From the NCBI GenBank assembly GCA_000469685.2, contig LS997562.1, positions 1,406,326 through 1,470,325 on the forward strand: DNA of 64,000 nucleotides, read 5' to 3'. A program made the translations under genes and the position numbers. This DNA is from Haemonchus contortus (Eukaryota > Nematoda > Chromadorea > Rhabditida > Trichostrongylidae). Shown one piece after another: positions 24,301 to 38,274 of this stretch. The stretch's first letter is position 1, and each line of letters starts with the position of its first letter. The notes beneath the pieces were generated by a model. That model was not told the origin of the DNA and did no database searches. It saw only the letters and a list, made by a program, of their open reading frames with translations.

Positions 24301-27300
24301 GTTGGTGCTTCAATGTCGATCGTTTTGTAGGGCTTCATCCTCGTTTCATTTCTTCCCATCCTCATTATTGATATAAAGTCATTCTCCTTGAGTAAAGTAG
24401 CAGAAAATCGGCTCCACAATCGATCGAGTGGGCCAGGGCTAAGACTTCTTTTTTTGAAAAATCTTCTGTGATCGAAATGCTTTCCGTTTCGCTAAACTTC
24501 AGTGACCGTGCAGTGACGTGCTTGTCATGGCAATTTTCTTTTTGAAGAAGACGTTCGACGTCATTTAATGTTCGATACCCCAGCCCTCCCTCCCACACCA
24601 TAGGATTATCCTCAGATCTTCATTTATCTTTCCTATCCTAACGGTTACAACCCAGGAATTCTATCCTGCTTGTTTATTAGCGACCAGCAGACTTATATGT
24701 GGTAGTCTTCTAAGTTTTCTTGAGCAGCGGCATGCGGTTGCTTTCTTATTGATGCTCGGTTCAGTGCACTGCTTTATTTAGTGCAAAGCTTGATGAATTC
24801 GCTGTTCTTTCGATGAAACATTAAGAAACGCATTGAATTGCCGAATCCTTTTTTTCCTCGTGTAGCACGTCGATTGCTTTCTGCATTCGTCTATGGCGTT
24901 CGATTGCCCTCTACGCATGCCTCGCTCTGAGGCTTTTTGCCGACTGAACCCTGCCGATTATCAAAATACCACCTCTCACTACCCGAAGCTCGTTAGTTCA
25001 TCACCAACAGGCAGTGCCAGCGATTTATATCCGTTTAAAAAGTCACGCATGAACTGAGTTTATTTTTTCCGTTCCCAGGCTCCTAGTCGAGGCAAAGAAG
25101 TGGAACCCTCATAACTTTACACTCTGCAACCGTTTACACAAGGTGAGGGATCACACGCCCGAACCAACGCCCATCCCCTCCATCTCTGCAAACGTCAATA
25201 CTTCTTTCCACGTGTTGTTTCCGCGGTCTGGCAAGCCTGTAATACTGCCCTCTAAACGACTCTGATGTGGGCTTTGCGCTTCGAAGAGCTTGTCATTATT
25301 CAAGCAGGCCCCGAAGTCGTAGCCCAAGAAGCCCATTAGTGTGAATTTGGTGGAACACGGTGTCGATTCCTTAGTCGAGCCGGCTCACTCCTACAGGACG
25401 AAACAAAACTTCATGTGAGTGTACTCTTTAAAATAATCTCACCTTCATAGTGATAGAGGTCTGCCAACGATCCAATCTTGGTCTTTTCTAAGTTGATGTC
25501 TTGAAGGACGTGTAAAACTTTGCTGATGGCTTCTCGACTATTCAGTAGAATAGAGCGCGTTATCCATCAGGTACTGCTGAGGAATTCCATCGCACTGCGA
25601 ACATTTATTTCTTCCGTCAACAACGGCACTCATAAAAGCTACTGATAAATTCATACTTGATTTGATCTTCTTTCTGACGAGTACCGAACGATACTTACAA
25701 TTAGTTAGTCGAAGTCATCTTCTGGAGCTATATTTCAACAGAAGTCTCTATCGCGGTGTGGTCAAAAATACAAATAAAAATACATTCGGTCAGTCGGGGT
25801 TCCCACCCAGTTCAGCTCTACTAACACCTTCAAAAATGACTTTGCATACCACTCTAACTAGGGATGTGAATTCTCCCCTCTCAGTTATGCCAATGTTATC
25901 CTGAAAGCTACCAAGTATAATACCGTCTTCACTGTAGACTAATCCATGCCCCTACATGAAAAATTGTCCACAAATGTCTCCCCAGCACACATGCTACGCA
26001 TTTTGCTTGAAAAAAAATTATAAACTGCCAATTTCGTCTGAATACTTGTTTGGTCTGATGAACGCCCTGCGGAAGCCAATCGAAGTTCATGTTAGTTCGA
26101 GGCCCTGATTCATGGTTATTGTACATTTTCATTTGCGCTGACCTATCTACGTCCACTTCATACTGTAATACCGATACAACTGTGTCACTGTGTTATTACT
26201 ATCATCATTTTACCATATAAATGCTTTGGCAAAGTCGAGGTATTGTAAAAAAAAAACTGCAGAAAATCTTGCCATTCCTGCATTTTTCTATAGTTTATTC
26301 ATACTAGCAACTCTATAATTTTTTATAGTTGCCTAATCAGTAGTTCTTCACAGAATTTGTTTTGTTTTCAGTTTCTTGCTTGCACTTTTGCCAGTCTTTC
26401 AGAATTTACATTTGAGAAAGGTGCACACAGTCGGAATCAGTATTATAAGCTCTATGAGGACCCATAACATGTTCGAAAATTACGTGGTAGTCAATCTATG
26501 ATTATCAGAGCTCTCTCATATCAACCGATTGCTTTTTCTCAACAAATTCTGAAAGTTGGAATTGGTTTACTTTCACTTGTTGTCGGCTGTGGGTCTTAGA
26601 GTGATCACGAGTTCTTTCATGATATATGTCTAATTCTTGAAGCAGCTGGATGATTTAGTGCTTTCTCAATGTCAATTTTTTTGTCTCACACCGAACGACT
26701 GACTTTTTGTCTCACATTCTCGACCACATTCTAACTTTTACCTGCCGTCTCATATGTTTTTTAAAACTCATTCAATTACGGTGGCCACAGCCAGTTGTCA
26801 AAAGAAATTTTAATTTGGATCATGGGGTCCTACCGGACTGCAGGCCAAGTCTTACATCTTTGTGTATCACTGAAACAGTTCCACAGTGGAGAGTCATGAC
26901 CCAGATCGATAATGGGCGACCTCACCTCAAGCTCTCACCCAAAACAGTCATTAATAGGCAGCGCAAACACCCACACACAGCCGTCGTGCTTGCCTTATGG
27001 TCAGAGCTGGTTTCCTTCCTTTTTAATTCGTCCGGTTCGCTTTGCTAGCTTTTCCGTCAAACCATTGATAACTCCGTCGTAGACCCGTAGGACAATCTCC
27101 AGGCCGTTGTGCATCTGGCTCAATTATTGCCTTATTCCTGTACTACAACTACTTGATTTGTCTCTGATCGAAAAATTTCCATTTAAAAGTTTTCCCCAAT
27201 ACTCTCTCTTTCTGTTTCGCTATCGCTCTTCATCAGTCCCTTTGAGAATTACTATTTCTTCCAACATTTGTTCATTGTGAGTGTCCCGTTCCGGTACACA

Positions 27301-28041
27301 ACCGTTTTAGAAGTAAATTTTTCCTGCTGAGGTTGTCTTTTGGGATATTTTCCGACCCAGGCTATTCTTTTCTACACTACTTTGTGTTTTTCAACCCTCC
27401 TGCTTTGAACAAGATGGAAAAGCGGGGAAAGCTGTCGTTTGGTACTGTTCTTCGTGGAGCGCCTGATTTTATCGTCGTCGGAGCCATATCATTCACTGTG
27501 CTACTTGGCAGCTGAAGCTACTTTTAATCTATTGTTTGTTCCATTTTCGTGGTAAACCCATGAATACGGTTCGAACAGTATTCTCCTAAACAAATGGTCT
27601 GTCGCTGCTCGTCCGTTTCTGTGTCCACCCGACGGCTGAAACGTTTTCATCCTCTGACTGAGTTGACGTCAGGTGTTTCTTTTCATGATGGATCCTTGGC
27701 TTTCGACGCAAGTATTCAGTGAACTTGTTCTTGCTAGCCACACAAACATTGAGTTTTTTTTATTCGTAGGAAGTATTTTTAGGATACGGCGTCCAAAACT
27801 CTAAGGTGCCATACATGCCAGCGGTTTTATACCCTGAAATGGTATACCCCGAGATGGACTGGTACTAATTTACTGATCCAATAGGATTGGGAGACATAGA
27901 TTGCAAGACAAGCATCGTTGCAGGATCTGGTCCGCAGTCCATATGCTGCTAGAGGTGTCATATGGCACGAGCCCATTTGATACCATAGTGTTACATCCTT
28001 CGTCTGTTTCCTCGCAGCCATGACTCGGTTTTCGGTCCCAT

Positions 28042-28293
28042 TCACAGCTGGGCACAATTCTTAGGGACTCCGTCACAGCAACGTCCATGCGATATTGTTT
28101 GATGTCTTATATGTTTTTGATAGAGTTTGACACCTAAGAACTGCTTTGCCTCGGCTTCTCTCTTCCCATGCTTTGTCAGAACAACAACGGCTTGAGGTTT
28201 TCCAATTAGTTCGGATTTATCGATAGTGACCGCAAAATTACGGCGTGGGTTTCGCATTCCATTTCCGGGTGACTTATTGGTTCCGCCAGTCAT
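28042..28293 (-). CDS. Unidentified coding-like ORF, 83 codons
   Basis: This minus-strand frame starts with ATG and has a composition unlike most neighbouring ORFs: basic and Gly/Asn-rich at the start (KSPGNGMRNPRRNFAV), then TIDKSELIGKPQAVVVLTK. A donor-like TTAG|GTGTCA lies in its middle, so only the first half may be an exon. I recognise no family. It might be part of a transposon gene or of a short orphan gene. Confidence 0.22.
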   Translation of the reverse strand: MTGGTNKSPGNGMRNPRRNFAVTIDKSELIGKPQAVVVLTKHGKREAEAKQFLGVKLYQKHIRHQTISHGRCCDGVPKNCAQL

Positions 28294-31200
28294 TCTTACA
28301 CGACTTTTGATTTTGTGACAGCATCCTTAGCCAGAGTATCTTTCTTACAATGAACTCAGTGTTGATACTATCAGCATTTTTCCAATTTTCGACAGACACA
28401 GTTTCCTCGTGAGGATTCGAAAAAGTAACTGCAAAGTATTTTTGATTATTTAGTATTTTTCTCAGCTTCTACCTTACACTGCTACTGCTAGTGGTAAATG
28501 TGACCCCAATGTGATCCTCTTCGAAGATTCATCTGGGGTAATAATTATTCATTTCAAGTTGCCACATTCATGACGGGACTGATACGTCATTGATATTTTC
28601 CTTCAGCGTACATATTCCTCAAAACTGAGGCTAAATACTGAATGACGAATTAGTGATAAGGTCAAAATCAGTGATTCTCTAACAAAGATGTTCTCGTTAG
28701 TCGATGGAATAGCTCTCCTGCTAGATCCTGGAACCAGCTAGTCTCAATTCGGTTTTCTGTTGTTCACCCTGATCGTTTCCATGTGGTGTTGCACGTTCGC
28801 TCACTTTTAATTTCATGTTTCGAGACCATTGCTTCAAGATTCAGCTGTTTCGTAGGCTGCTGCACATTACAGGAGGAAATTGATGTTCTTTTTTTTCGAA
28901 ACAGATTCTCTGACCCAAATCGAAAAACGCTGCTCGTAAACGGCTATGAAGTTTCAACAACTGTTGAAACTTTTACACGGTCGTTCCGGGGATTCCTTTT
29001 TTCCTAAGTTCACACTCAGCGATATCGATTGATTGGACTTACTGTTGTCAGTCCCAATCAATAATGTTGAGCTAATATTGTACTTGTCGCCTGATGGAAT
29101 GTTACTTGATGGGCGTACGGTTCTCGGGCGTTTGTTATGGGGAAAACGGTTCGACGTTTGTCGGGCAGCCTCTCATCACTCCAAGGGCATAGATTGCATC
29201 TTGCCCTTTCCTGTCCTCGACAACTCAGTTTCTTCCATCAATACTTTCATTACGTTGAAAGATTCTGTGCCCTGCTAGTTCCCAGGAAGTCCCTCGATTT
29301 CTCCCAGTCGACCTTTCAGGATTCTCGTTAGGAGCTTGCTAAAGCTTCGATGTCATAGAAATAGAAAACCAATTTTTTTCTGCGGTCTGCAATTATTTTT
29401 CGTTCGTTCATTTCGTATTATGTTTTGATGGCTAGTTTCCTGATTCAAATTCGCCTCCTTTCAAGTGCTCGCTATGTTTGCAGTGTGCAGCCGGGCTCAA
29501 GCTTTGTTGCTTGCCGCTCCGTCGAGTACCCCGGACATGTTTTTCCACACCTTCGATCCACCCATCGATTTCTAGTTCTATCAGAACTACAGAATACTTG
29601 GGCAGCCCAATCGACCTTGCCTCAGTCTCGCCGTTGACTATTACAATGGTTCTTCAAAATCAGGCAAAACGTTCGGCGAGCAACGAGACTCGAAACTAGC
29701 ATCGTCGCTTTCCCCCGTCATACTCTTGTCCATTACAGTGTCCAGGAAAATGCAAAATGGCACGTTATTAGCATTCCCGCTTCACATCGCATAAAACCAC
29801 AAGTAACATAACATTGGAGCAGAAAATTTTGGTTGCCGAGTGACCCTATAGTTGGATACATATCTTTTTGTCCGAAATGGTCTATTCCATTACTTGAGTC
29901 CTAAATACCGTCACATATACTCCCACTCCAAGCAACTGCATTCTTGCTTCAGGGCTAACAGCGCCTGGCTGCTTTACGGTTATGCCTTTGATATCCTTGG
30001 TGTATACATTTTATTGTCGCTATAAGATCATATTTTTACAATTCCTTGAAGTTGGTTCCCCCCTGTGTCCAGACCTTTAGCTTCTTCGTCTTGACTTACA
30101 CTTAAGCTTTCTGACTCCTTGCTCGCTAGTTTCGCAATGCTCAGCTTCTATCCGAGAATTCAGGGGTCCTAGAATGACTAGATGGTGATGAGGTATCCTT
30201 GGCTGATTTCCTCACTTTTTTGACTTGTTATGGAAATTAGTATTTTCAGTTTGAGTTTTTGTCTTTACGTACCATGTTCATGTTTTTGACGGCATGTCGA
30301 ATGACGTACGAAACAATAAACAATAAACAATATACGACACGTCTGAAAAAATACTTTTAGCAAGAAGACGGTTATGGTGAGTGGGATGTTCGCCAGCTCT
30401 AGATCGGCGGCTAGCAAGCGCATTCATGGAAAACTCCCGATTCTTTAGAGGAACGTTGAGGGTGGAGATCTCCTCACAAACTCTGAATATTGGAATTGTT
30501 CACTCGTGCGTTATTGATCGTTATCGTTATCCCTGGTTCACTAGCTATTGACTGGGCCATCTTCGACCTTCCTCGATCTGAACGCTGCTGGTCATGCGTC
30601 GATATTTCCCTCGTCACACCCCTCCCTCCCTCTGTCACTCCACCCTCCTGAAAGGTGCACATGATTGATCCGCAGTTTTCCGCAAACTATTTGTTCCTCT
30701 TTGTTTTCGTTGGTTTCTGGTGTTGCCCGGAACCCATTCGAGTCGGCATTTAATTTCAGGCCTTCTATTCATGTAGATTTTTTTTTCTGCTTTTTCCATG
30801 GAATAGCTTAGGACGGTAGGGATTGTGCCTTAACAGGAAGATGCACTTTTAATCGATGTTTCAGTCAGAGAGAAGTGAAGTCAGTCGCTCGGAATCATAT
30901 TCATTCTGCGGCAATCTTTCCAACATTATGTTAAAAACTTTTTCGAATCCTCTTGACTTATTCGACGCGAAACTTAAAATGACTAATTCCAATGCTTCAG
31001 TAGTTATGTTAGACATAGAATTGAACCGAATAATCCCAGCCACAGCTAAATTTTCTAGTTTTCTCATTCATCTGCTCCTTTCATTAGATTCGGTTCATCA
31101 TGTTTTCTGCCGCTGTTCGTCGTGGTTAACCGCCCAAATCGTCATTGCCCTAATGGGAACCGCACTCATTCTGGCCTCCGGCCGTTCATTTTCCGCTCCT

Positions 31201-33836
31201 TTCGACTTCCTGACGATTTTTATTTTCTTTGTTTCGAGTTTTGAAAAAAATAACGCCGAATAAATCTCGATCAAACCCGTCACCCTCACTCCATCCTCCC
31301 ACCTATTATTTGACTCCGACAGAAACCACTACTTTTAAGAATTTCTAAATTTTTTTTAGGATTCTTGAGTTCTATTCTTCTCTTGACTTTGGTATTTTTT
31401 GACTTCGATGCGTGATCACCTTTGTCGTTCTTTCTTTTTTCCTACATCAGCATTCGTGCAGGATGCTCAAAAATGCTCGTTTTCGCGTTCATCCCGTTGC
31501 ATGTCCAGCTGGGAATTCCCCATTTTCGTTGATAGCACTTTTTTCATTTTTAGTTGCTTATGACTTACATACGAGTGCCAGCCGGCAGACATCGCTTGGG
31601 ATAATATAACAGTGGGAGGGCTCCAGCAGTATATGTAGTTGGCTGCTAATTATTTCTAGGGATTCTCTTCTTTTCAGTGTATCCAGAATTATTAGACAAA
31701 TATTACTTCCACGCTTCTAGTCTGTGAGTGGATCTTCCTTAGAGAGGGTGCGATTAGAATTCCAACGAATGGTAATTTTCATCCCAGAAATAGAAGCTAT
31801 GGTGACGCTAGCATAGTCATCTTTTTTCAAATCAAAAGAGTAGAGAAACGATTCAGGAGTAATAATTATTTCGTTTAATGTCCCATGTTCCCTCTCACAT
31901 ACGAGCTTGTTCGGGAAGGACTTCATATTTGCGAGTTATTGTCGGGGCTTTCCCACTCAATCAATTTGTGTGGTATTTGTTGATAGGCTCACATTTTGTA
32001 AGAAAGCTTGCATAGCATTGACGTCAATCGCTCTCTCGTCCAGCAACATTGGGCTATTTCTTTACGTAGCGACTTTGATGCAATGTTGAACTTTGCTGTC
32101 GTCATGACGCAATGGAATTGCTTTTCTTTTTCATAGTTATGAGGTGAAGCACGTCGTAAAGTATCGGGATGCTCCGCTGATGTCTGTTACTCTTGTGTAG
32201 AAGGATAGCAGCTGCATTCCTCTACTCATCGCCGACACAAATCATAATTAGTGCAGTTTTTTTTGGCCAAGTTGCGTCCCGTTCATTTCAACAAGGGGCT
32301 CGCTTGAAATCATTGCACTAAAGGGAGATGTGAAGGCGATTCCCAATCATGCTCGGTTGTGGGTGTCTCCGAGTTTGGGTCTCGATCCTGTCGTAGTAGC
32401 ACTGTGGTCAAATTTCGCACAGTTTTGGTCAGTCTCGTTTTTTTTCTGCTGGATGTAGCGAGCTGGTGGGCGGTATCGTAATGCCCGTCTCGGTCTTTAG
32501 CTTACAGCTTCATGGTTCAGTGAGGTGGCTAATAACGTTGTAGGTATGAGCGCTGATAAACTATGGCTGAAATGCTATCAAAAAGCAGGAGATAAACGGC
32601 ATTTCGGTAGCGTGGGGGAAATTCTTGGGTGCCCATATACCAAAGTTTCACTTCTTAAAGCTTCGGTATGGCCCCTAAACTCAGGCAAACCTTTCAAAAG
32701 CTATCACGGGACTGCGGCGAAAAACAGTCTCTTTCCACTGGGGAGCTAGACGTAAAACCAAGGCCCCTAGGAATATCGTTTACATTTCTGGCCTCAAAAG
32801 GGATTTTAAGTCCACGCGAAAAAGCGTAATTGCTGTTTTTTTCGTTTCTTCTCGGTTTATTTTAAACTAAGCTTCTTTGAAATTGCATGTAGGCCTAGCT
32901 CAATCAAACTCAACCAAATGTGGTTCTGAAAATCATGCTCGCACCAAGTTCAAAGGGATATTCGGTCCAGAGGACGATTAGGGATGGGACGGGAGGTTGA
33001 GTTTGATCACATGCAGTGTTTACCCAGGTTAGCCCATCGATTGCCAGCACTCGGCATATTCTGATGAATTGATAACTTTGATTCCCTCACTAAACCAAAT
33101 TAATGTATACTGTTCATTCTCTAGAATATAATGTTATAACAACTATTCAACGATACGTCAAGATAGGAAATTCGTCTAACAATGAGATGCTTCGACAGAA
33201 GTTCCCACTTTTGTTCCCGCTTTCAGCTGTATGTTTTCCGTTGGCCGCGTCTCGGCTGTTGTGTCAAGCTGCAGTGTTATTTTCTATGAGAAATTTAAGT
33301 CTTCCCTTACACATCCTGCGACTGCACGGTGCGGCGAACTCGGCATTGCCGTGCTCGTGCAGAATACCACACCCACCGATTTCCCACACCACGAACGGCA
33401 GCGTGCAATTTACGTGATCGGCAGGAAATGGGGCGATAGGTGCACTGCACACGCGGGATACGGACCACCGCATCGGCGAGGACCGGCTACTGGGAAGACC
33501 TTTTGGACAGCTTTTCTTACGTTGTACCGAAAGTTTTGTACTTTCTTTTCACACGCATACCGGGGCGGTCGAGTCTTTGTGATTCCGCGGAAGACGGGTC
33601 TGGGGCAGGAGCATGGCCGTAGGCCATTAAGGAACATAGGGCTGCGGAAAAGGCGAAGGCAAAAGCATAGATCTCGATCAAGGTTTGATCAAGTATAAGT
33701 ACTAAACATTATTTGTTCTGGCAAACCGAGATATGTGCATACCAGCCACTTAGCTTGATTACGGCAGGGAATGAAAGGTGCTCGATTCAGCAGGACATGG
33801 CTGTGTACTGATGTTCGAAAGTCCACAGCCGCAGAA

Positions 33837-33998
33837 ACTCCTTCAGAGCATACACACTGTAGTCCAGGATTGCTTGTCGTTCCCGGCTACACTGTTGCTC
33901 TGAAGGAGTCATCCATTGCCCTCTGGCTCCTATTTTCAACCCTATACGTTGTTCTGGCAATGCTTCACTCGCTGGTGCCACTAAAGGCATTGCCAGAA
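33837..33998. repeat. Cluster of perfect short inverted repeats
   Basis: ACTCCTTCAGAGCA (33837-33850) pairs exactly with TGCTCTGAAGGAGT (33896-33909). TTCTGGCAATGC (33952-33963) pairs with GCATTGCCAGAA (33987-33998). Two adjacent hairpin-forming units of 12-14 bp within 162 bp suggest a palindromic repeat element or a structured transcript; nothing identifies which. Confidence 0.6.
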
Positions 33999-34881
33999 AA
34001 AGTGAATCCATATCGAATCAGCCATTTCTACTCAAGTATGGGTTTGAGCTCTAGATAAGATTAGATTGTATGGCAATCTCCCACGCAATGAATACTCTCA
34101 AAAGACTGTTACTGTCCCCCATAAAGTGGTCTTAGTGGAACGTTCAGACGAAACACTGTCGATATACATGATATTAACTAATTAAAGACCCATTATGGTG
34201 GAGTCCTCTGAAATCGACCTAGCCAAGATGGAGCTTTCCTAAATATTGGAGCACCGTCTTCTAGAGGATGACGAGCTCAGTGGTATAATCCGAGGAAGAA
34301 CTTTCTTCTGACCGACTATATAGCAAAATAGCAATAAAAGAAAGGTAATTCGCGACGATTACTGCATCTTTCATCGTCGTGGTTGATCGTTTGAGAACGT
34401 GATCTGTTGAGCTGTTGATCCAAGATCGATTGGTCATTTAAAAACGATTTTTCATCTCAAAAGGTCTGGGAAAAAAGATATTTCAATGATTCCACTGTAA
34501 GCGCACGTTTGCCTTTGTAATTGGCTAAACCTGTTGAATCAGACTTTTTTAGCATTCGGACCTTTGGTGTTAATCGGATCATCGAATTATGAACTGAAGT
34601 GCAATAATCCGTCATATGTGGGTTGGAATGGTTGCTGTCGATGCACTCCTTTCTTTGCTTTGCCTTTGTTGAAACCTCAGCCAATGGAATACGAATCGAA
34701 AGTTTTTCTAACAAAATTCCACGGCATTCTGGCAGTTATGTAAATTTCCCTTTCTCTAACATTCCACTGATGATATAATTTGCCCAAAGTCGATCAATCA
34801 TTTGATTCGTTCCATTCCAGAAGGCTGAGCTGTGCTATTGCGTCACCGTGATTTTTTTCGGGAGACATCATGAATTCCATT

Positions 34882-34905
34882 TGTTGTTGTTGTCGTTGTT
34901 GTTTA
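34882..34905. repeat. TGT trinucleotide repeat
   Basis: A short imperfect (TTG)n run containing one TCG interruption, in non-coding sequence. Confidence 0.8.
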
Positions 34906-35284
34906 CTTGACGATATCTCTTTCACCCAATAAATTCATTCTCGGCCCCTGTACCTTCCCGATATGCAGCGTCTCGAAATTCCTTTATTACTCCAACATCC
35001 ATTCGGAGGGCCCGAGGCTTTCTGTAGGTACGGTTAGATCGTTCATTAGCATCACAAGTTCAAGGCTATCAAATTTTTGAGGGTGATTCTCTTTTTGCAA
35101 GATCCGAATACGTGGGCAAAATTGGGACTGATGAGGATCTTTGAGTCTTTGAGATAAAGGATCGAGCAGTCAATTTTTATCTTTCTCCTATAGAACGGGG
35201 TGATACTTTTATGTACTAATCTATACTTCACTCTTTGCTTTCCGCGATCATAAAGGAAAAGAAGAACGCATTTGCGCCGGTGCA

Positions 35285-35554
35285 CTAACCATTTTCATCC
35301 TGAGTAGGTGAATTTTCCTCTGATTCAGCGTAGTCAGATCGAGGTGAAAGACGCGGCTTAGGAAACTCTCCCTTGTGCTGTTGGAAGTCAGTCAGAGGGG
35401 ACCGAATCGCCAATCTACCTGAATGTTTTCCAAACGTTCTTCTCACCATTTTAACACCCTCTGCCGCTTTGTGCTTTCCATGTACTTCGACCTTATCAAC
35501 AGCATGGCCTTTGTTAGAAAGTGTCACTCTTTGAGCAATGAGTGGACCTCGCAA
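35285..35554 (-). CDS. Unidentified coding-like exon
   Basis: The minus-strand frame reads SPLTDFQQHKGEFPKPRLSP and then DYAESEENSPTQDENG, a hydrophilic Ser/Pro/Glu composition typical of a disordered protein tail. It ends at AATG followed by a donor-like GTTAGT, and an acceptor-like ATTCAG lies in its middle. No partner exon could be joined with confidence, and I recognise no family. Confidence 0.25.
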   Translation of the reverse strand: MRGPLIAQRVTLSNKGHAVDKVEVHGKHKAAEGVKMVRRTFGKHSGRLAIRSPLTDFQQHKGEFPKPRLSPRSDYAESEENSPTQDENG

Positions 35555-36138
35555 GCTTTGTCAATATCGGATAAAATTGGTTTTCGATGGTTTAGTGATC
35601 TCACAGTACTCGTGATCTCATGTTTTAATTACGGCCTGACTGGAATTTCATTTCTTTCACTCCTCTAAAATTCTTGGAATTCCGCACTTGAGCATACTTG
35701 ATGACGCAAATCAAACAATCTTGTTCTATCTAAACTTTCTCTAGCTTCTTCAGAATCAGAGTTAGAGTAGGAACTACCAGAGAATCTTCAGAAAAGAAAA
35801 TAACTGACTCTTCTCTCTCCTATCATTTCTCGTAGCCATTCGAAGGGAATTCGAAAGAAAACTCGTGGTATCGAAATGCTTTCGATTCAAAGGGCCTTTA
35901 AGACCTTCACATCACTAGTGATCCTGCTGCATAATTATGTTTGGGCATCCGAAAAAAAGCCTCAAAATCCATGGAGGTGACTTTGTGAGGAGGAGAATAA
36001 GCTCCTTATGTGAAGCCTCACTAATGGGGAGCTAAGCTTGACCTTCTAATGCTTCATATTCGTGTGATCAGCCTCTTGTAGTTTGAAAATTTTGGTTTCG
36101 GGAAAGAGAAAGTCTTCCTCAACAGGGCAGAATAGTGA

Positions 36139-36327
36139 CTAAGCAGCCATGGAAGCAGAAGGGGTGTCGAGGGAGGTTCGGCACGATCCATCGAATTCTT
36201 CCGGGCGTAGACTTTGAGAATGAAGTTCCACGAGAAAAACAGGCGTGTTATGTTGAACAGTTACCGATTCGAGGGAAATCTTTGACCCCGTTGAGTCGTA
36301 AGCGGGTACCCTGAACAATCGGGGCAT
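36139..36327 (-). CDS. Unidentified coding-like ORF, 62 codons
   Basis: The minus-strand frame reads SKISLESVTVQHNTPVFLVE, then LRPEEFDGSCRTSLDTPSAS and a stop. It looks like the C-terminus of a protein but has no recognised family. It may belong to the same transcript as the minus-strand piece at 35.3-35.6 kb, although the stop at 36139 argues against simple joining. Confidence 0.22.
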   Translation of the reverse strand: MPRLFRVPAYDSTGSKISLESVTVQHNTPVFLVELHSQSLRPEEFDGSCRTSLDTPSASMAA

Positions 36328-37019
36328 TCTTACTCTGCATGCGAGAGTACTTCGATGACAACAACCTTACGCCATCGAACTCACCTTTCTGCCCTTCTCC
36401 GAAAAGGTCACCATCGACATAAATTGAAGGCCCGGGCAGGGTTCTACCATTTCACGAAGAGTGAAGGTCGATGGTCGGCAATTTCACCACCTTCGCTTCG
36501 CAGAACCTATAACACCTACCACCGAGCAAGCGAACCGCATTCTGGCCGCATTTAGCGTAGCGCTTAAAACATCGCTTTGCTGTAGGTATATATAGACCGC
36601 TGTTTCCATTTACCATATATTTTGAGCATTCTACAAGTGAGAGAATGAACTGATATTATTAAGGTGTTTTCAAACTTTCGGGATAGGTCGTTGAGTTCAT
36701 TCTCGTACTTTTTCCTAGCTTATGTTATTCGCTAGCCCATGTTTCGGTGTTCTTTCTCATAATCACTAGATTGATAAGGGATTTACATGGAGGATGTGTC
36801 TCCTGAATCAGCTTTGCAGGGTAGGTACCGGAGAACACTGGTAATGCACTATTTCATGCTTTAATTGGAGTTGCCTTGACTCTGCTATGAGTGCAAGCCA
36901 TAGACAGTTACCGTAGTTTCCTTTCTTTTCTGGTCGTCGTTATTTACTTCGATATTTTCGGATTCCTTCCGCTTACTTGTCTATGGTCAGGACTTTTTTT
37001 CGAGACCCATAAAATGCAG

Positions 37020-37564
37020 GGCGATTGCAGATGCGATGGTAATCCCCATGATACCACTGCGATGTTCGGATTGTGGAAAAGAAGTACCGGCACCAATCAA
37101 TAAATCGATACCGACAGAAAATCATCTGCGTGAGCCCCGTAAATTGGATGCGAATTTGAGCGATGTGGTCGAGTTCTGGTGGTGTCGCGATTGCGCCCAA
37201 GGCGTGTGCAAGTAAGAGTTTTTTTCAAATACAATTATTATGTTCCTTCTCGTCTGAGCAGAGGCTGAAAACAGAGGATTGAGGAATTCGATAAAGCTAG
37301 ATCCAACATGCATTGCCTTTAGGTTTATTTTTTTTGAATGCTAACGTTTTAAATCTCAAACCGAAGGGTAAAGGGGTTTTCTCTTCTCCGTTCCATTGCC
37401 GCTTCGATGTCATTCCCTTCCCTTCTTATGAAACATGCATAGATCTCAATGAATTCCCAATACAAAATCGTATATCACCATATCAGCCAGTCAGTTCCGT
37501 TCATGATCAAAAATAAGTGCGTTCAGGAGGCTACAAGAGCATAGAGACTGCATTACATCTGGGC
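37020..37564 (+). CDS. Possible zinc-binding (B-box-like) exon pair
   Basis: Exon 37020-37211 follows AATGCAG, ends AA|GTAAGA, and is open over 63 codons. It contains LRCSDCGKEV and, about 40 residues later, VEFWWCRDCAQGVCK. In phase, a short exon 37527-37564 (acceptor GTTCAG, donor GC|GTATAG) adds RLQEHRDCITSG. The order C-x2-C, C-x2-C-x4-C, H-x2-C resembles a B-box or zinc-ribbon, with one expected Cys replaced by Leu. I found no convincing further exons before 46 kb. It could be the N-terminal part of a TRIM-like gene, conceivably the propeller gene that starts at 46.57 kb, or an isolated fragment. Confidence 0.33.
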
Positions 37565-38274
37565 GTATAGATATCTTACGACGTCTTTGCTAGGTCCGAG
37601 ATACTTCTCTGAAGGCCTTTGTTTCGATTTTCGTAAAAGTTCAATTCTAAGGGGCTGAGGTACCTATAGAAAACCTCAGAGCTGCGTCCACAATTGTGAA
37701 TACCTACGTATTTGCACTTTACTACATCGATTTCCCTATATCATACCAACTGGGACCTTGTCCTGTCAGTGGTCGGAGTTGAACTTTTACTGAAAAAGAA
37801 GGCTCGAACTTAGGCACTGTTGTAGATCGATGAATAGAATATCTTTATTGTTTTGGAAACAAAAGGAGTAGTTACGTGAAAGTTTATTAGCTCATCATAG
37901 ATTCCTATTCGTCACCGGGTTGAAAGAATGAGCTTCCGATCGTTCAGAGTTTTGGAAACGACCGCACGATTCCAAATCCAAAGCTCCATGAAAACTGCCT
38001 CTGCACAGGGTGACAGTCAGTGAGTGAGAAAGGGCCCTGTTCCCATCCTGGGCAGTCATCCCAGGCGATTTTTCATCGGCTTTTGGAAGTGAGCAAGTGT
38101 GTACGATGGTTTCCACAGGCATACCCAGATGAACTTCGAGTACAGACGGGTCTTCGTATAAATTTCTCTATGCATCCCATCGTTGACTCAATATGATCTC
38201 CATATAATGCAAAAACTGAGCAAAGTTCGTAGAATCACCGAGAAACATTACAAAATACTGTGTGATGATGGCTA

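Larger units (their letters stand above)
17906..37019. other. 19-kb stretch with no supported gene
   Basis: Open frames here are short and without recognisable domains. The longest is 23278-23796 (plus, 172 codons). A more GC-rich patch lies at 22.7-23.1 kb, and another at 33.2-33.7 kb where frames are open on both strands. Coding-like minus-strand pieces are noted separately (28.0-28.3, 35.3-35.6, 36.1-36.3 kb). Simple repeats: AATT-type 18303-18331, CTTT-type about 19087-19110, TGT-type 34882-34905. Short perfect inverted repeats cluster at 33837-33998. Confidence 0.5.

Noticed and set aside
33231..33698. 155-codon plus-strand ORF with overlapping minus-strand ORFs
   Set aside because: All frames are open because the patch is GC-richer. 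A basic tail (RKRRRQKHRSRSR) is not enough evidence for a gene.
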